Source: Rhodopirellula islandica (GTDB taxonomy: Bacteria > Planctomycetota > Planctomycetia > Pirellulales > Pirellulaceae). From it: DNA of 64,000 nt. A model generated the notes under the pieces. The model was not told the DNA's origin. It searched no databases and saw only the letters and a list, made by a program, of their open reading frames with translations. Location: assembly GCF_001027925.1 (NCBI RefSeq), contig NZ_LECT01000025.1:172584-236583 (forward strand), written 5' to 3'. The translations under genes and the position numbers were made by a program. Each line of letters starts with the position of its first letter. Within the stretch, counting starts at the first letter, position 1. Below are positions 52,448 through 62,227 of this stretch, one piece after another.

Positions 52448-55400
52448 GTTCCCGGGAACGAATCGATCAACTGCTGGCCGCTCACTCAGCGAACGAACTG
52501 ACGGCGGAAGAAGCCAACGAACTGCGAGAGATTTTGATGTCCGACAGCAAGGCCCTGGACCATTACCTCGATCTGTGTGAACTGGACGAGGCATTGGTTT
52601 CGCAGACAGCGGCCGGCACGCCCGCATTGAACAAGCCATTCGCAGCTTCGCCGATCACGTCTCAACACTCGAGCATGCGACCCTTTCTCACCTGGTGCGC
52701 CGCCGCGTCCGCGTTGGTCGTTGGCAACATGATTTGGTTGCAGACATGGACGGCATCCAATCATTCCCCCGTGGCGATGGTCAACGAAACCGTGACCTCA
52801 TCACCCGAGGTGGATCGCACGACAACACGGACCACCAACCCTGTCGACGCGAAACACTCCGCCAATCGACGTCCCCCCAATCCGTGGAAGGTCATCAACT
52901 CGTCCGGTTCGATGAACCACCCCGCTCTGACCGCCGTCTCGATTCCCGAGCTGGAATCCGCGACCGATCGCAAACTGCAGTTCAATCGTGACATTCGCCC
53001 GATCCTCTCGGAAACCTGCTTTCACTGCCACGGTCCAGACGAACAAGGTCGCCGAGCTGACTTGCGACTCGACACGTTGGAAGGCGCCACGGCGGATCTG
53101 GGCGGTTACCAACCGATCGTGCCCGGCAACCTCGACGAAAGCGAGGCCTGGAAACGCATCATCAGCGACGATCCCGACATGCTGATGCCGCCACCCGAGT
53201 CTCACTTGGCTTTGACGCAGGAGCAAACAACGTTGCTCCAACGTTGGATCGAAGAAGGCGCCGCCTACGAGGGCCACTGGGCTTTCCTTCCGCCAACCAT
53301 GCCTGAGGTTCCAACCGTTGATTTCACCGAGGAAGAATCCACGCAAAGCTGGGCTCGCAATGAAATTGATTTCTTTGTGGCGGCACGATTGGCCGAATCC
53401 GGTCTGGCACCCTCGCCAGAGGCCGAAGCAAGAGCGTTGATCCGTCGACTGAGCTTTGACTTGACCGGTTTGCCGCCCACCCCCGATGAGGTCAACGCAT
53501 TCGTCCGCGACTATCAACGGCACGGCGAAACCGCTTACCAAGAAACGATCACGCGGTTGCTGAGTTCACCGCATCACGGCGAGCGAATGGCCCTGCCTTG
53601 GCTCGATCAAGCTCGCTACGCCGACACCAATGGCTATTCGATCGACGGCGGTCGCCACATGTGGTTGTGGCGAGACTGGGTGATTCAGGCTTACAACGAC
53701 AACATGCCTTTCGATCAGTTTTTGACCGAACAGCTTGCGGGCGATTTGCTTCCCGATCCGACCGAGTCGCAACGGATCGCAACGGGATTCAACCGCAACC
53801 ACATGATCACGCACGAAGGTGGCACGATCCCGGAGGAAAACCTCACGAACTATGTCGCCGATCGAGTGAAAACAACCAGTGAGGTGTTCCTCGGTTTGAC
53901 GATGGGATGTGCTCAGTGCCATGACCACAAGTACGATCCGATCTCGCAGCACGAATACTATCAGTTCTTTGCGTTTTTCAACGAACTGCAAGACCGGGGG
54001 TTGGACGGTGACGGAGGCCGCAACGCGGCTCCCAGCATCACCGCGAAAACGGTGCTGCGGACCGATGAACTTCCATCGTTGGAAGCGGAATTGAAACAGC
54101 TTCGCGAGCAACTCAACCAGTCCACCGAAGGCTTGGAGTCGTGGTTGGCATCGCAACGTCAGGCAGAAGCATCACGAGGTGACCAGTTTGCGTTGGTGCC
54201 CATGGAACTGCTCGATGTGTCCTCTCCCAATCATCGCGGGGCCATTGAATTTGACGCCGATGGCACTGTCAAACTGGGGCAACCCAGTGGTGGCCTGAAT
54301 GGCATGAGCCATTCACTGCGGTTGTCGACCGGAGACATCGCGGATGGATCGCCGATCATGGGAATTCGCATTTCGTTCCTTCCCCAGCCCGGCCCGGTGA
54401 AGCCAGCCTCCGAGCAAGACAAAAACGCTAACGCCCAAACCAACAGTGATCCGCTGATGGTGCTGACCCCCTTCCCAGATGCGGTTCCCAAAGTCGCGAC
54501 GGTTCTGGTCTCCGCCACCGAACAACCGGCCGACCAAGTGGATTACCACCGGCAATTGGCGTTTCAAAAAATCACTGCCAGCAGTCAAGCCGAAGGGCAT
54601 GCCACGGGATCGATTCGCGACGAGAGCAACGAACGATGGTGGCAACCCGCCGAAGGTCACTCCGAACAACATCTGACCCTGACATTCGATCAGCCGGTCG
54701 ATCCCAAGGCGACTCCTTTTCTCAGCGTGTTGGTGGTGTTTGGTCAGCGAAACTCAACGCCGTTCGAGTGGCAGATTCAACCTTTCACAGGCAACGACAC
54801 CGACAGTCGCTGGGACGCTTCGCTCGCCCAAGTCATTCAAACCTCGCCGAGCGATTGGGATGAACCTACCCGGCACCGTGTGCTGGAGACGTTTCGCGAA
54901 TTCAGCGACCCACTCCAGCCACTGCGAATTCGAATCAGCAACCTGGAGGAGCGCCGCGAGGCACTGACCGGCACGTTCTCGACCATGGTGATGGACACCG
55001 CCGCGAAACCTCGCGAGACGTTTGTGCTGGACCGCGGCCAATATGACTCGCCCACGGACCGGGTTTTCCCTACCACGCCCAAGGTGTTGCCGGAACTCTC
55101 TCTCAAGAAGGCCGACCGGTTGGACTTGGCACGTTGGTTGACCAACCCCAAGCATCCTTTGACATCACGCGTGGCGGTCAATCGCATTTGGTCCCTGTTC
55201 TTTGGAACGGGATTGGTCGCCACTTCGGCGGACTTTGGATCGCAAGGCGAATACCCCAGTCACCCTGAACTGCTGGATTATCTCGCGACAAGTTTTGTCG
55301 AGAACGATTGGAATCAACAACAATTGATGCGTGAAATTGTCAGCAGCGCGACCTATCGCCAGCAGTCCTCCGCCACACCGGAACAGATCGAATTGGATCC

Positions 55401-56103
55401 CAAGAATCGTTTGCTCGCACGCGGGCCCCGGTTCCGTTTGCCGGCTGAATTCATTCGCGATCAAGCTCTCGCAGTCAGCGATTTGTTGGTGCCTCGGGTT
55501 GGCGGTCCAAGTTTGCAACCGTACCAACCACCGGCCCTTTGGAAAGAAGTCAGCCACTTTGGTAGCACACCCGCGACCAAACAAGTCTTCGTGCAAGACC
55601 ACGGTGAGAAGCTGTATCGACGCAGCCTTTACACGTTTGTCAAACGAACCAGCCCGCATCCGGCGATGGCTGCATTCGATGCACCCAGCCGTGAACTGTG
55701 CACGATGGACCGCGGGGTAACGAACACTCCCATCCAAGCCTTGGTGACGCTGAACGACCCCCAGTTCGCCGAAGCCGCTCGTGTGTTGGCCGCTCGTTGG
55801 TTGGTCGAGTCGGGGACAGAGGAGCCGGGACGGAGTGAGCCTACGATCACGGACGCGGAACGAATGGATCAGGCTTTCACCATGGTCGTCGGTCGAATGC
55901 CCCACGAGGAAGAACGCGAAGCCGTGCTGTCACTGTTGGAAACCGAACGCGAACGCTTCGCTCAATCACCCGAGGATGCTTTGGCGGCTGTCTCAGTGGG
56001 CGAGTCACCTCGTTCGGAAACACTGGAACCCGCCGAGCATGCGGCATGGATGCAAGTCGCGACGTTGCTGCTGAACCTCAGCGAAACACTGACTCGACTT
56101 TGA
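52444..56103 (+). CDS. Anti-sigma-like / planctomycete cytochrome fusion (DUF1549, DUF1553)
   Basis: 1219 residues. The first ~75 residues (IDQLLAAHSANELTAEEANE and following) resemble the cytoplasmic N-terminus of anti-sigma factors. One helix follows at about residues 78-100 (RPFLTWCAAASALVVGNMIW). The outside part opens with a Planctomycete cytochrome C motif (ETCFHCHGPDEQGRRAD), then DUF1549 (second CxxCH in CAQCHDHKYDPISQ) and DUF1553 (LPAEFIRDQALAVSDLL). The fusion would let a periplasmic cytochrome-like sensor control the upstream sigma factor directly. It is coupled to the sigma gene and precedes DUF1501. Confidence 0.9.
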   Translation: MSSRERIDQLLAAHSANELTAEEANELREILMSDSKALDHYLDLCELDEALVSQTAAGTPALNKPFAASPITSQHSSMRPFLTWCAAASALVVGNMIWLQTWTASNHSPVAMVNETVTSSPEVDRTTTRTTNPVDAKHSANRRPPNPWKVINSSGSMNHPALTAVSIPELESATDRKLQFNRDIRPILSETCFHCHGPDEQGRRADLRLDTLEGATADLGGYQPIVPGNLDESEAWKRIISDDPDMLMPPPESHLALTQEQTTLLQRWIEEGAAYEGHWAFLPPTMPEVPTVDFTEEESTQSWARNEIDFFVAARLAESGLAPSPEAEARALIRRLSFDLTGLPPTPDEVNAFVRDYQRHGETAYQETITRLLSSPHHGERMALPWLDQARYADTNGYSIDGGRHMWLWRDWVIQAYNDNMPFDQFLTEQLAGDLLPDPTESQRIATGFNRNHMITHEGGTIPEENLTNYVADRVKTTSEVFLGLTMGCAQCHDHKYDPISQHEYYQFFAFFNELQDRGLDGDGGRNAAPSITAKTVLRTDELPSLEAELKQLREQLNQSTEGLESWLASQRQAEASRGDQFALVPMELLDVSSPNHRGAIEFDADGTVKLGQPSGGLNGMSHSLRLSTGDIADGSPIMGIRISFLPQPGPVKPASEQDKNANAQTNSDPLMVLTPFPDAVPKVATVLVSATEQPADQVDYHRQLAFQKITASSQAEGHATGSIRDESNERWWQPAEGHSEQHLTLTFDQPVDPKATPFLSVLVVFGQRNSTPFEWQIQPFTGNDTDSRWDASLAQVIQTSPSDWDEPTRHRVLETFREFSDPLQPLRIRISNLEERREALTGTFSTMVMDTAAKPRETFVLDRGQYDSPTDRVFPTTPKVLPELSLKKADRLDLARWLTNPKHPLTSRVAVNRIWSLFFGTGLVATSADFGSQGEYPSHPELLDYLATSFVENDWNQQQLMREIVSSATYRQQSSATPEQIELDPKNRLLARGPRFRLPAEFIRDQALAVSDLLVPRVGGPSLQPYQPPALWKEVSHFGSTPATKQVFVQDHGEKLYRRSLYTFVKRTSPHPAMAAFDAPSRELCTMDRGVTNTPIQALVTLNDPQFAEAARVLAARWLVESGTEEPGRSEPTITDAERMDQAFTMVVGRMPHEEEREAVLSLLETERERFAQSPEDALAAVSVGESPRSETLEPAEHAAWMQVATLLLNLSETLTRL

Positions 56104-56169
56104 CCAAGTCGTTCAGGAATTTTTCCCATTCATCGATCCAACACACACCACTTCGAAACGCATCTTCCC

Positions 56170-57660
56170 ATGAACCAATCTTTGATTCACGAACTCGGAT
56201 TGCGACAATCGCAAATGATGACTCGCCGGTCGCTGTTCGGCGGCTCCGCGGCGGGTCTCGGTGCGATGGCACTCGGAAATCTGTTGGCGTCCGAAGCCAA
56301 TCCTCAGGCGGCCTCTTCTGGCGGCCAGATTCAATCGAATCTCACCTCCGGGTTGCCTCACTTTGCGCCCAAAGCCAAACGGGTCATCTACCTGTTCCAG
56401 TCTGGCGGCCCAAGCCACATTGATTTGTTCGATCACAAAGAGGAACTGGAACAACTGCACGGCACTGATTTGCCGGATTCCATTCGAGGTGGCCAACGAC
56501 TGACCGGAATGACATCCCGACAGAGCCGTTTCCCAGTCGTCAAACCTTTGTGGGGTGGCAAACGATGCGGCGAGCGTGGGACGTGGGTGGGCAATTTGCT
56601 GCCTCATCTGCAAGACATCACCGATGACATCTCGATTGTTCGTTCCATATGGACCGAAGCGATCAACCATGACCCCGCCGTGACCTACATCAACACGGGT
56701 TCACAGCAAATGGGGCACGCGTCGATGGGAGCGTGGCTGAGTTATGGGCTGGGATCGGAAAACGAAGACTTCCCTGCGTACATGGTGTTGCTCAGCCAGG
56801 GCAGCGGAAAGAACCCCGGCCAACCCCTGTTTTCGAGATTGTGGGGCAGTGGGTACCTGCCCTCCAGCCATCAAGGTGTGATGCTTCGACCGGGTGCGAA
56901 CCCGGTGCTGTATCTCAAGAACCCCGACGGCGTCTCGCGAGACTCACGTCGGGAACTCTTGAACACGCTCGGACGAATCAACCAACTGCACTCCGAAACC
57001 ACGGGAGATCCCGAAACGCTGGCACGCATGGAGGCCTATGAAATGGCCTACCGCATGCAGACGTCGGTGCCCGAGCTGACCGACGTTTCGGACGAACCTG
57101 AATCCACGTTCGAACTGTATGGGGAAGACGCCAGACGTCCAGGTTCTTACGCCGCGAACTGCTTGCTCGCACGACGCATGGCGGAACGTGGGGTGCGTTT
57201 CATTCAACTGTTCCATCGCGGTTGGGATCAACACATCTCGATTCGCAACCAATTGCCGCGGCAATGCAAGGATGTCGATCAAGCCTCCGCGGCGTTGGTC
57301 CAGGACCTCAAACGTTTGGGAATGCTCGACGACACCCTGGTGATTTGGGGCGGCGAGTTTGGCCGCACGGTCTACAGCCAGGGCCAACTCGAGAACCCCA
57401 GTTCAGGACGCGACCATCACGGTCGCTGCTTCACGACTTGGATGGCCGGCGGCGGCGTGAAAGCTGGTTTCGACTACGGCACGACGGATGAGTTTTCGTA
57501 CAACATCGTCGAGAACCCGGTCCACATCCGCGATCTCAATGCGACCGTGTTGAACTTGTTGGGAATCGACCACGAACGGTTCACATTCAAATTCCGAGGC
57601 CTCAGCCAACGACTCACCGGCGTCGAAGAAGCCCACGTCATTCGAGATCTCATTGCCTGA
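56170..57660 (+). CDS. DUF1501 exported protein
   Basis: 496 residues. The N-terminus contains [20 protein letters not shown], a twin-arginine-type leader. DUF1501 features are [51 protein letters not shown] and [20 protein letters not shown], the last two resembling the metal site of the alkaline-phosphatase/sulfatase fold. The partner relation to the DUF1549/1553 protein is standard in planctomycetes; the substrate is unknown. The 3' end overlaps the convergent ligase gene by 11 bases. Confidence 0.92.
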   Translation: MNQSLIHELGLRQSQMMTRRSLFGGSAAGLGAMALGNLLASEANPQAASSGGQIQSNLTSGLPHFAPKAKRVIYLFQSGGPSHIDLFDHKEELEQLHGTDLPDSIRGGQRLTGMTSRQSRFPVVKPLWGGKRCGERGTWVGNLLPHLQDITDDISIVRSIWTEAINHDPAVTYINTGSQQMGHASMGAWLSYGLGSENEDFPAYMVLLSQGSGKNPGQPLFSRLWGSGYLPSSHQGVMLRPGANPVLYLKNPDGVSRDSRRELLNTLGRINQLHSETTGDPETLARMEAYEMAYRMQTSVPELTDVSDEPESTFELYGEDARRPGSYAANCLLARRMAERGVRFIQLFHRGWDQHISIRNQLPRQCKDVDQASAALVQDLKRLGMLDDTLVIWGGEFGRTVYSQGQLENPSSGRDHHGRCFTTWMAGGGVKAGFDYGTTDEFSYNIVENPVHIRDLNATVLNLLGIDHERFTFKFRGLSQRLTGVEEAHVIRDLIA

Positions 57661-59041
57661 GATCGCCAGCCAAATGCTCCGGAGTTGCCTGTTCGAGCTG
57701 TTCTGATTGGGGCACCTCAACAGACGCCGCAAGCAGCACCAACAACCACAACAACGTCGACGCAAAGGGGAAGGTTTCAAACGCGGTGTCTTCGAACAAC
57801 CCTGAAACACAAATGTAAGCTGCGATCCCGCGAAACAAGGGATCGACCACCATGAACGCGTGGTACACCGTCCACCCGACCAGCACCGCGACACAGATGC
57901 CCGAAAAAATGCCGGCCGAAAAAATCGCGTGCAGCAACAAGTTGTGCGTGTGATGCGAAAAGTCCTCCAGCAACAACGGCGCGCTATTCAGTCCCCATCC
58001 GGTCAGTGGTCGTTGTGCAATGTAGCGAATTGCTTCCGTCCAAATCTCGGTTCGTCCCGTTGCCGACGTGAGTTCGTCGACGTCGCCGGTCTTGGTGCCA
58101 ACGGCGACCACTCGGCTGCCCACGTCGGAACCTTCCGACAACAAACCAATTGCCAGCATCGCCAAACAGATCCCCATCACGCCGCATAGACCGAGTGCCA
58201 ACCCACGACGGTTGGCCAGCCGATCGATCATCACGGCCAAGACAGCTGCCGCACACGAAACGGCCGCCGTGCGACTCATCGATTCAAACATCGTCGCGAC
58301 GGAGATCGCGAAAACGAATCCCGTCATCGCGATCATGACGGGTGTGAGCGGACGGTTTCTCGTTCGCCAAAGTCCCAGACAAACCAAGATCGCCAACGCG
58401 CCGATGCGACCGAGTGAGTTGGGATGCGCCGTGCTGCCCATGCGTTCGATGATCAGAGACTGGCCGAGTTCTTCTTGGTAGACCGCCGTCTCACCGCCAC
58501 CAAGGTACAGACACCACGCGACGATCAGATGCAGCACCAATCCAACCAGCACGCATTGAAGCGACTGACGCAGAGATAAAAACTGCAACGTCACAGCGAT
58601 GAACACGATGTAAAGACAGCTGATCATCGCGGCAGCGCGTGACACCGTGGCAGCGGGGCCAAAGGCTGCGGCACTGGTCACCAAAAAGATGCCGCCCAGA
58701 GCCACCAGAATCCAACCTGGAAATTTCGCGAGACGCTGACGCACCGGCGGGCACAACATCCAACCCAACACAGCGACCAAACCAACCGCCCCGGACAGGA
58801 GCAGCTTCATCGCCACCTCCATCGTCAAACCAGCGCCCGCCGATCCAGCTGGAGTCGAGTCGGATTGATCCAGCGGATTGAGTGCCACGGCAAGGATCAA
58901 CAGCAGCGGACACACCAGCGCAAACAGTCCTTCCAAAACACCGCGTTGTGAATCCGGTGATGGCGTTGGCTGTTCCACGTGTTCGTCGAAGTCTTGGTCG
59001 AGGGATGCTTCCAAGGACGACGTTCCTGCCAGAAGGGACAT
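57650..59041 (-). CDS. O-antigen ligase / polymerase-like membrane protein
   Basis: 463 residues with about eleven hydrophobic helices and a large periplasmic loop. The [20 protein letters not shown] segment (conserved HxxxHN-like motif) followed by [19 protein letters not shown] is the Wzy/WaaL signature. It probably transfers or polymerises cell-surface glycans on the outer face of the inner membrane. No glycosyltransferase cluster is next to it, so its substrate is unknown. Confidence 0.85.
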   Translation of the reverse strand: MSLLAGTSSLEASLDQDFDEHVEQPTPSPDSQRGVLEGLFALVCPLLLILAVALNPLDQSDSTPAGSAGAGLTMEVAMKLLLSGAVGLVAVLGWMLCPPVRQRLAKFPGWILVALGGIFLVTSAAAFGPAATVSRAAAMISCLYIVFIAVTLQFLSLRQSLQCVLVGLVLHLIVAWCLYLGGGETAVYQEELGQSLIIERMGSTAHPNSLGRIGALAILVCLGLWRTRNRPLTPVMIAMTGFVFAISVATMFESMSRTAAVSCAAAVLAVMIDRLANRRGLALGLCGVMGICLAMLAIGLLSEGSDVGSRVVAVGTKTGDVDELTSATGRTEIWTEAIRYIAQRPLTGWGLNSAPLLLEDFSHHTHNLLLHAIFSAGIFSGICVAVLVGWTVYHAFMVVDPLFRGIAAYICVSGLFEDTAFETFPFASTLLWLLVLLAASVEVPQSEQLEQATPEHLAGDLRQ

Positions 59042-59182
59042 GAACGTACTCTAGTTCACCGGTCCGCGATTGCCATGATCGGACGATCGCCACCGCGCAG
59101 GCTGTCGTTCTCAGGAACTCACGTCTCGGCAATCTCGTGGGGCGCAGTGATCACGCGTGACTTTTTTCCCTACAATCCAGCC

Positions 59183-59515
59183 ATGACCACCCCATCCTCC
59201 GAACCGAATGAATCGCAGTGTGCGGTCTATCTGAAGGCACTCGGCGACCCTTTGCGACTGCAAATCGTGCGAGCACTGCAGACCGGCCCGCTGAGCGTTT
59301 CCGACCTGTCGATCTTGGTTGAACAAGAAATTGGTACCGTCTCGCACCATTTACGAGTCCTCTTTCACGCCGATTTGGTGCAGACGCAGCGGGAAGGCAA
59401 GTTCATCTATTACTCACTGAAGGACGGTCTGCTCGCCGGTCGAGGAAAGGCAAAGCAATCCGCGCTGAACCTCGGATGCTGCCAACTCGACATGGGTCCA
59501 ATGAACCCCTCGTGA
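59183..59515 (+). CDS. ArsR-family transcriptional regulator
   Basis: 110 residues from the ATG at 59183 (MTTPSSEPNESQCAVYLKAL); the longer frame to 58979 overlaps the divergent gene. Winged helix: LGDPLRLQIVRALQTGPLSV followed by SDLSILVEQEIGTVSHHLRVL is the helix-turn-helix, and REGKFIYYSLKDG is the wing. The C-terminus has a CC pair (LGCCQLD) that could take part in metal binding. It is followed after 142 bases by the CobW-type GTPase gene, suggesting a metal-linked role. Confidence 0.88.
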   Translation: MTTPSSEPNESQCAVYLKALGDPLRLQIVRALQTGPLSVSDLSILVEQEIGTVSHHLRVLFHADLVQTQREGKFIYYSLKDGLLAGRGKAKQSALNLGCCQLDMGPMNPS

Positions 59516-59561
59516 ATCGAGCAACGGCCCACCTTCCCAGCACCGGCTGGCGGATGATTGA

Positions 59562-59583
59562 CTGACGTTCTAACGTTCGTCAG
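59562..59583. promoter_or_regulatory. Inverted repeat before the CobW-type gene, possible ArsR operator
   Basis: CTGACG (59562-59567) and CGTCAG (59578-59583) are inverted with 10 bases between them, which include TTCTAACGTT. It lies 75 bases before the CobW-type ATG and 46 after the arsR stop. The arms are short, so the call is weak. Confidence 0.3.
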
Positions 59584-59657
59584 AATGTTTGATTCACGAG
59601 TTCGCCATCGATTGGTGCGCCCGGTCAGTTCCCACCATCAAGCAATGAGACTCACTG

Positions 59658-60764
59658 ATGCCCCAGCCCATCGAATTCATCATGATCGGCGGTTTCCTGG
59701 GAGCTGGCAAAACCACGCTCATCGCAAGATTGGCAAAGCGTCTGCAATCTGAAGGCAAACATGTTTGCATCGTGACCAACGATCAAGCCGCCGGTTTGGT
59801 CGACACACAATTGCTGAAGAGCCAAGGGTTGGAAGTCAACGAAGTCGCAGGGTCTTGCTTCTGCTGCAACTTCGATGGTTTGACCGACGCGATGGAAGAG
59901 TTTGAAAGTCGACAACGCCCCGACGTCATTCTCGCCGAGCCAGTCGGAAGCTGCACTGACCTGATCGCGACCATCGCGGCACCGATGATGGAACGTCTCG
60001 GTGAAAAGTTCGTGCATCGTCCGTATGCCGTGGTTCTGAAACCCAATCACGGCAAGAAGATCTTGTCTGGCGCGGGAGGTGGATTTTCTGAGAAAGCCGA
60101 ATACATCTTCCGCAAGCAACTCGAAGAGTCCGAAATCATCTTGCTCAATCGCATTGATGAATTGTCCGAGGAAGACGTGCAGGCGCTCAAAGAAAAACTG
60201 AACGAGCAGTACCCGGGGCGCAAAGTCATCCCACTGTCCGCCAAGACCGGCGAGAACCTGGATGTTCTGTACGACGCCTTCCAAGGCAAAGCGGCGCCTC
60301 GTGAAACGATGATGGAAGTGGATTACGACGTCTACGCTGACGGCGAAGCAGAGCTCGGTTGGCTCAACGCGACGGTCAACTTTCAGAGCGAAGACTCGTT
60401 TGCACTGGATGACCTCAGCGTGGGTCTGATTGAGGATTTGCGACAACGTCTTTTGACCTTGGGCGCGGAACCCGGCCACTTGAAAGTGCTCTGCAGCAGC
60501 AACCGAGCCGACGACGAACCAGTCAGTGTTGCCAACTTGATCGACAGTGACTCCCAAACCGTGTTGTCGATCGCCTCGGGAGTGAACGCAACCAATGCGA
60601 AAGCGATCATTAACGCGCGCGTGCGACTGGCACCCGAAGCGTTGACAAAAGAAGTGCAGGAAGTCGTTCAGTCGGTGGCCTCTCGATTGAACGCCCAAAC
60701 GGAGACGATTCAACTGGACAGCTTCCGGCCTGGCCGCCCTGAACCGACTCACCGCATTCGCTGA
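59658..60764 (+). CDS. CobW/G3E-family GTPase, putative metal chaperone
   Basis: 368 residues. Walker A is GGFLGAGKTTL near residue 12, the metal-binding CxCC motif is SCFCCNF near residue 62, Walker B-like AEPVGSC follows, and LLNRIDEL is the guanine-specificity motif (NRID for NKxD). The C-terminal ~130 residues are a COG0523-type CobW_C-like region. COG0523 proteins deliver zinc or related metals or insert them into enzymes. The upstream ArsR regulator suggests metal-controlled expression, which is inference. Confidence 0.9.
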   Translation: MPQPIEFIMIGGFLGAGKTTLIARLAKRLQSEGKHVCIVTNDQAAGLVDTQLLKSQGLEVNEVAGSCFCCNFDGLTDAMEEFESRQRPDVILAEPVGSCTDLIATIAAPMMERLGEKFVHRPYAVVLKPNHGKKILSGAGGGFSEKAEYIFRKQLEESEIILLNRIDELSEEDVQALKEKLNEQYPGRKVIPLSAKTGENLDVLYDAFQGKAAPRETMMEVDYDVYADGEAELGWLNATVNFQSEDSFALDDLSVGLIEDLRQRLLTLGAEPGHLKVLCSSNRADDEPVSVANLIDSDSQTVLSIASGVNATNAKAIINARVRLAPEALTKEVQEVVQSVASRLNAQTETIQLDSFRPGRPEPTHRIR

Positions 60765-60804
60765 CACCGCCGTTTGAACCAGTCGCGAAAATCGAACTCG
60801 CGAA

Positions 60805-62082
60805 TCATGCGTTGGGGTTCTGGTCTTGATGCTGTTCGATCACTCGGCGTGCGATGGCCAAGGAAGCGGTCGCTGCAGGACTGGGAGCGTTCAAGACATG
60901 AGTGACGTTGGGCGTCGATCGAAACAAAAAGTCATCGACCAACTCACCGTTCGCTCGCACGGCTTGGGCCCGCACACCGGCGCGGGCTGGCACCAAGTCC
61001 GAGGCTCGCAGTTCAGGAATGAGTTTTTGGAGCGCGGTCACGAAAGCGGATTTTCGGAGCGAGCGATTCATTTCGCCGAGTCCCTTCCGCCAATGCTTCT
61101 GAATCAACTGGCGAAAGCCGCTGTATCCCAATGTCCGTTGCAGGTATCGAACATCGATGTCACGCCAACGGTAGCCTTCGCGAGCCAGAGCCAAGACGGC
61201 ATTGGGACCGCACTCGACACTTCCATCCACCATCCGTGTGAAATGCACGCCCAAGAAGGGAAACGCGGGATCTGGAACCGGGTAAATCAGGTTCCGGCAC
61301 AACCCTCTTCGTTCGGGCCGCAATTCGTAGTATTCACCACGAAAGGGGATGATTCGAACCTCGTCGGTTGCAGCGGCAGCAGGGTCTCCAGTCGATTGCG
61401 ACGCAGGGTCTGCTTCTGAAAGGAGCGTGTCGCTGTGAAGGCCAGCGCAGACGATCGCGGAACGAGCGTGGACGACGAGCTCTTGGTTTGGGTTTTCTCT
61501 TTCCACACTGATCAGGCGAACCCCGCCTTCCTCCGCCGCGATCCGTCGCACCTGAGAACCCAACCGAACGTCACCTCCCAATTCTTCGATGCAATGTTGA
61601 TAAGCGTTGCATACCGTTCGGTAGTCCACGATGCCGGTCTCGGGCACGGCAATCGCGTCGACTCCCGCCACGGCAGGTTCGAGATGCCGCAGTTCGGTCG
61701 TTGAGATCCGTCGAAAATCCACTCCGTTGAGCGTCGCTCGTTGAATGATTGTTTCCAACGAGTCCAACTCGGTGGGATTCGTTGCCACAACGACTTTCCC
61801 GCATTTTTCCCAACGAATCCCTTGCTTTTCGCAAAACGCTTCGAGTTTGGTTTTGCCTTCCCGACACAACAACGCTTTCTCACTCCCGGGCCGATAGTAG
61901 ATGCCTGAATGGATCACGCCGGAATTGTGTCCGCTCTGGTGGCGACCGACCTGAGACTCGGTTTCCAGCACCGTGACCCCCTTCCCCGGATGGGTCTCCA
62001 ACCAGGTCATCGCAGTGGCAAGCCCAACGATTCCGCCTCCAATGACGGCTAAGTCACAGTTCTGATTGGATGTTTGTTTCAT
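60805..62082 (-). CDS. lhgO: L-2-hydroxyglutarate oxidase
   Basis: 425 residues. DLAVIGGGIVGLATAMTWLE is the FAD-binding motif. GRHQSGHNSGVIHSGIYYRP is the LhgO/YgaF signature, and VVCAGLHSDTLLS and the C-terminal GVRAQAVRANGELVDDFLF support the family. It oxidises L-2-hydroxyglutarate to 2-oxoglutarate and removes a toxic by-product. It is a single gene; the plus-strand gene at 62228 is divergent. Confidence 0.93.
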   Translation of the reverse strand: MKQTSNQNCDLAVIGGGIVGLATAMTWLETHPGKGVTVLETESQVGRHQSGHNSGVIHSGIYYRPGSEKALLCREGKTKLEAFCEKQGIRWEKCGKVVVATNPTELDSLETIIQRATLNGVDFRRISTTELRHLEPAVAGVDAIAVPETGIVDYRTVCNAYQHCIEELGGDVRLGSQVRRIAAEEGGVRLISVERENPNQELVVHARSAIVCAGLHSDTLLSEADPASQSTGDPAAAATDEVRIIPFRGEYYELRPERRGLCRNLIYPVPDPAFPFLGVHFTRMVDGSVECGPNAVLALAREGYRWRDIDVRYLQRTLGYSGFRQLIQKHWRKGLGEMNRSLRKSAFVTALQKLIPELRASDLVPARAGVRAQAVRANGELVDDFLFRSTPNVTHVLNAPSPAATASLAIARRVIEQHQDQNPNA

Positions 62083-62227
62083 AAAAAATCTCTGACCGTT
62101 TCGCTCCTTGGTTCAGTTTGAAACCTAGAGTTTCCTTATCGAGTGAAGCCACCACGCACGGGCATGCATTGAAAAAGGACTCACTCGATCGTACTCCACG
62201 CAGGAGCAACCAACGAACTGGGCAAAA

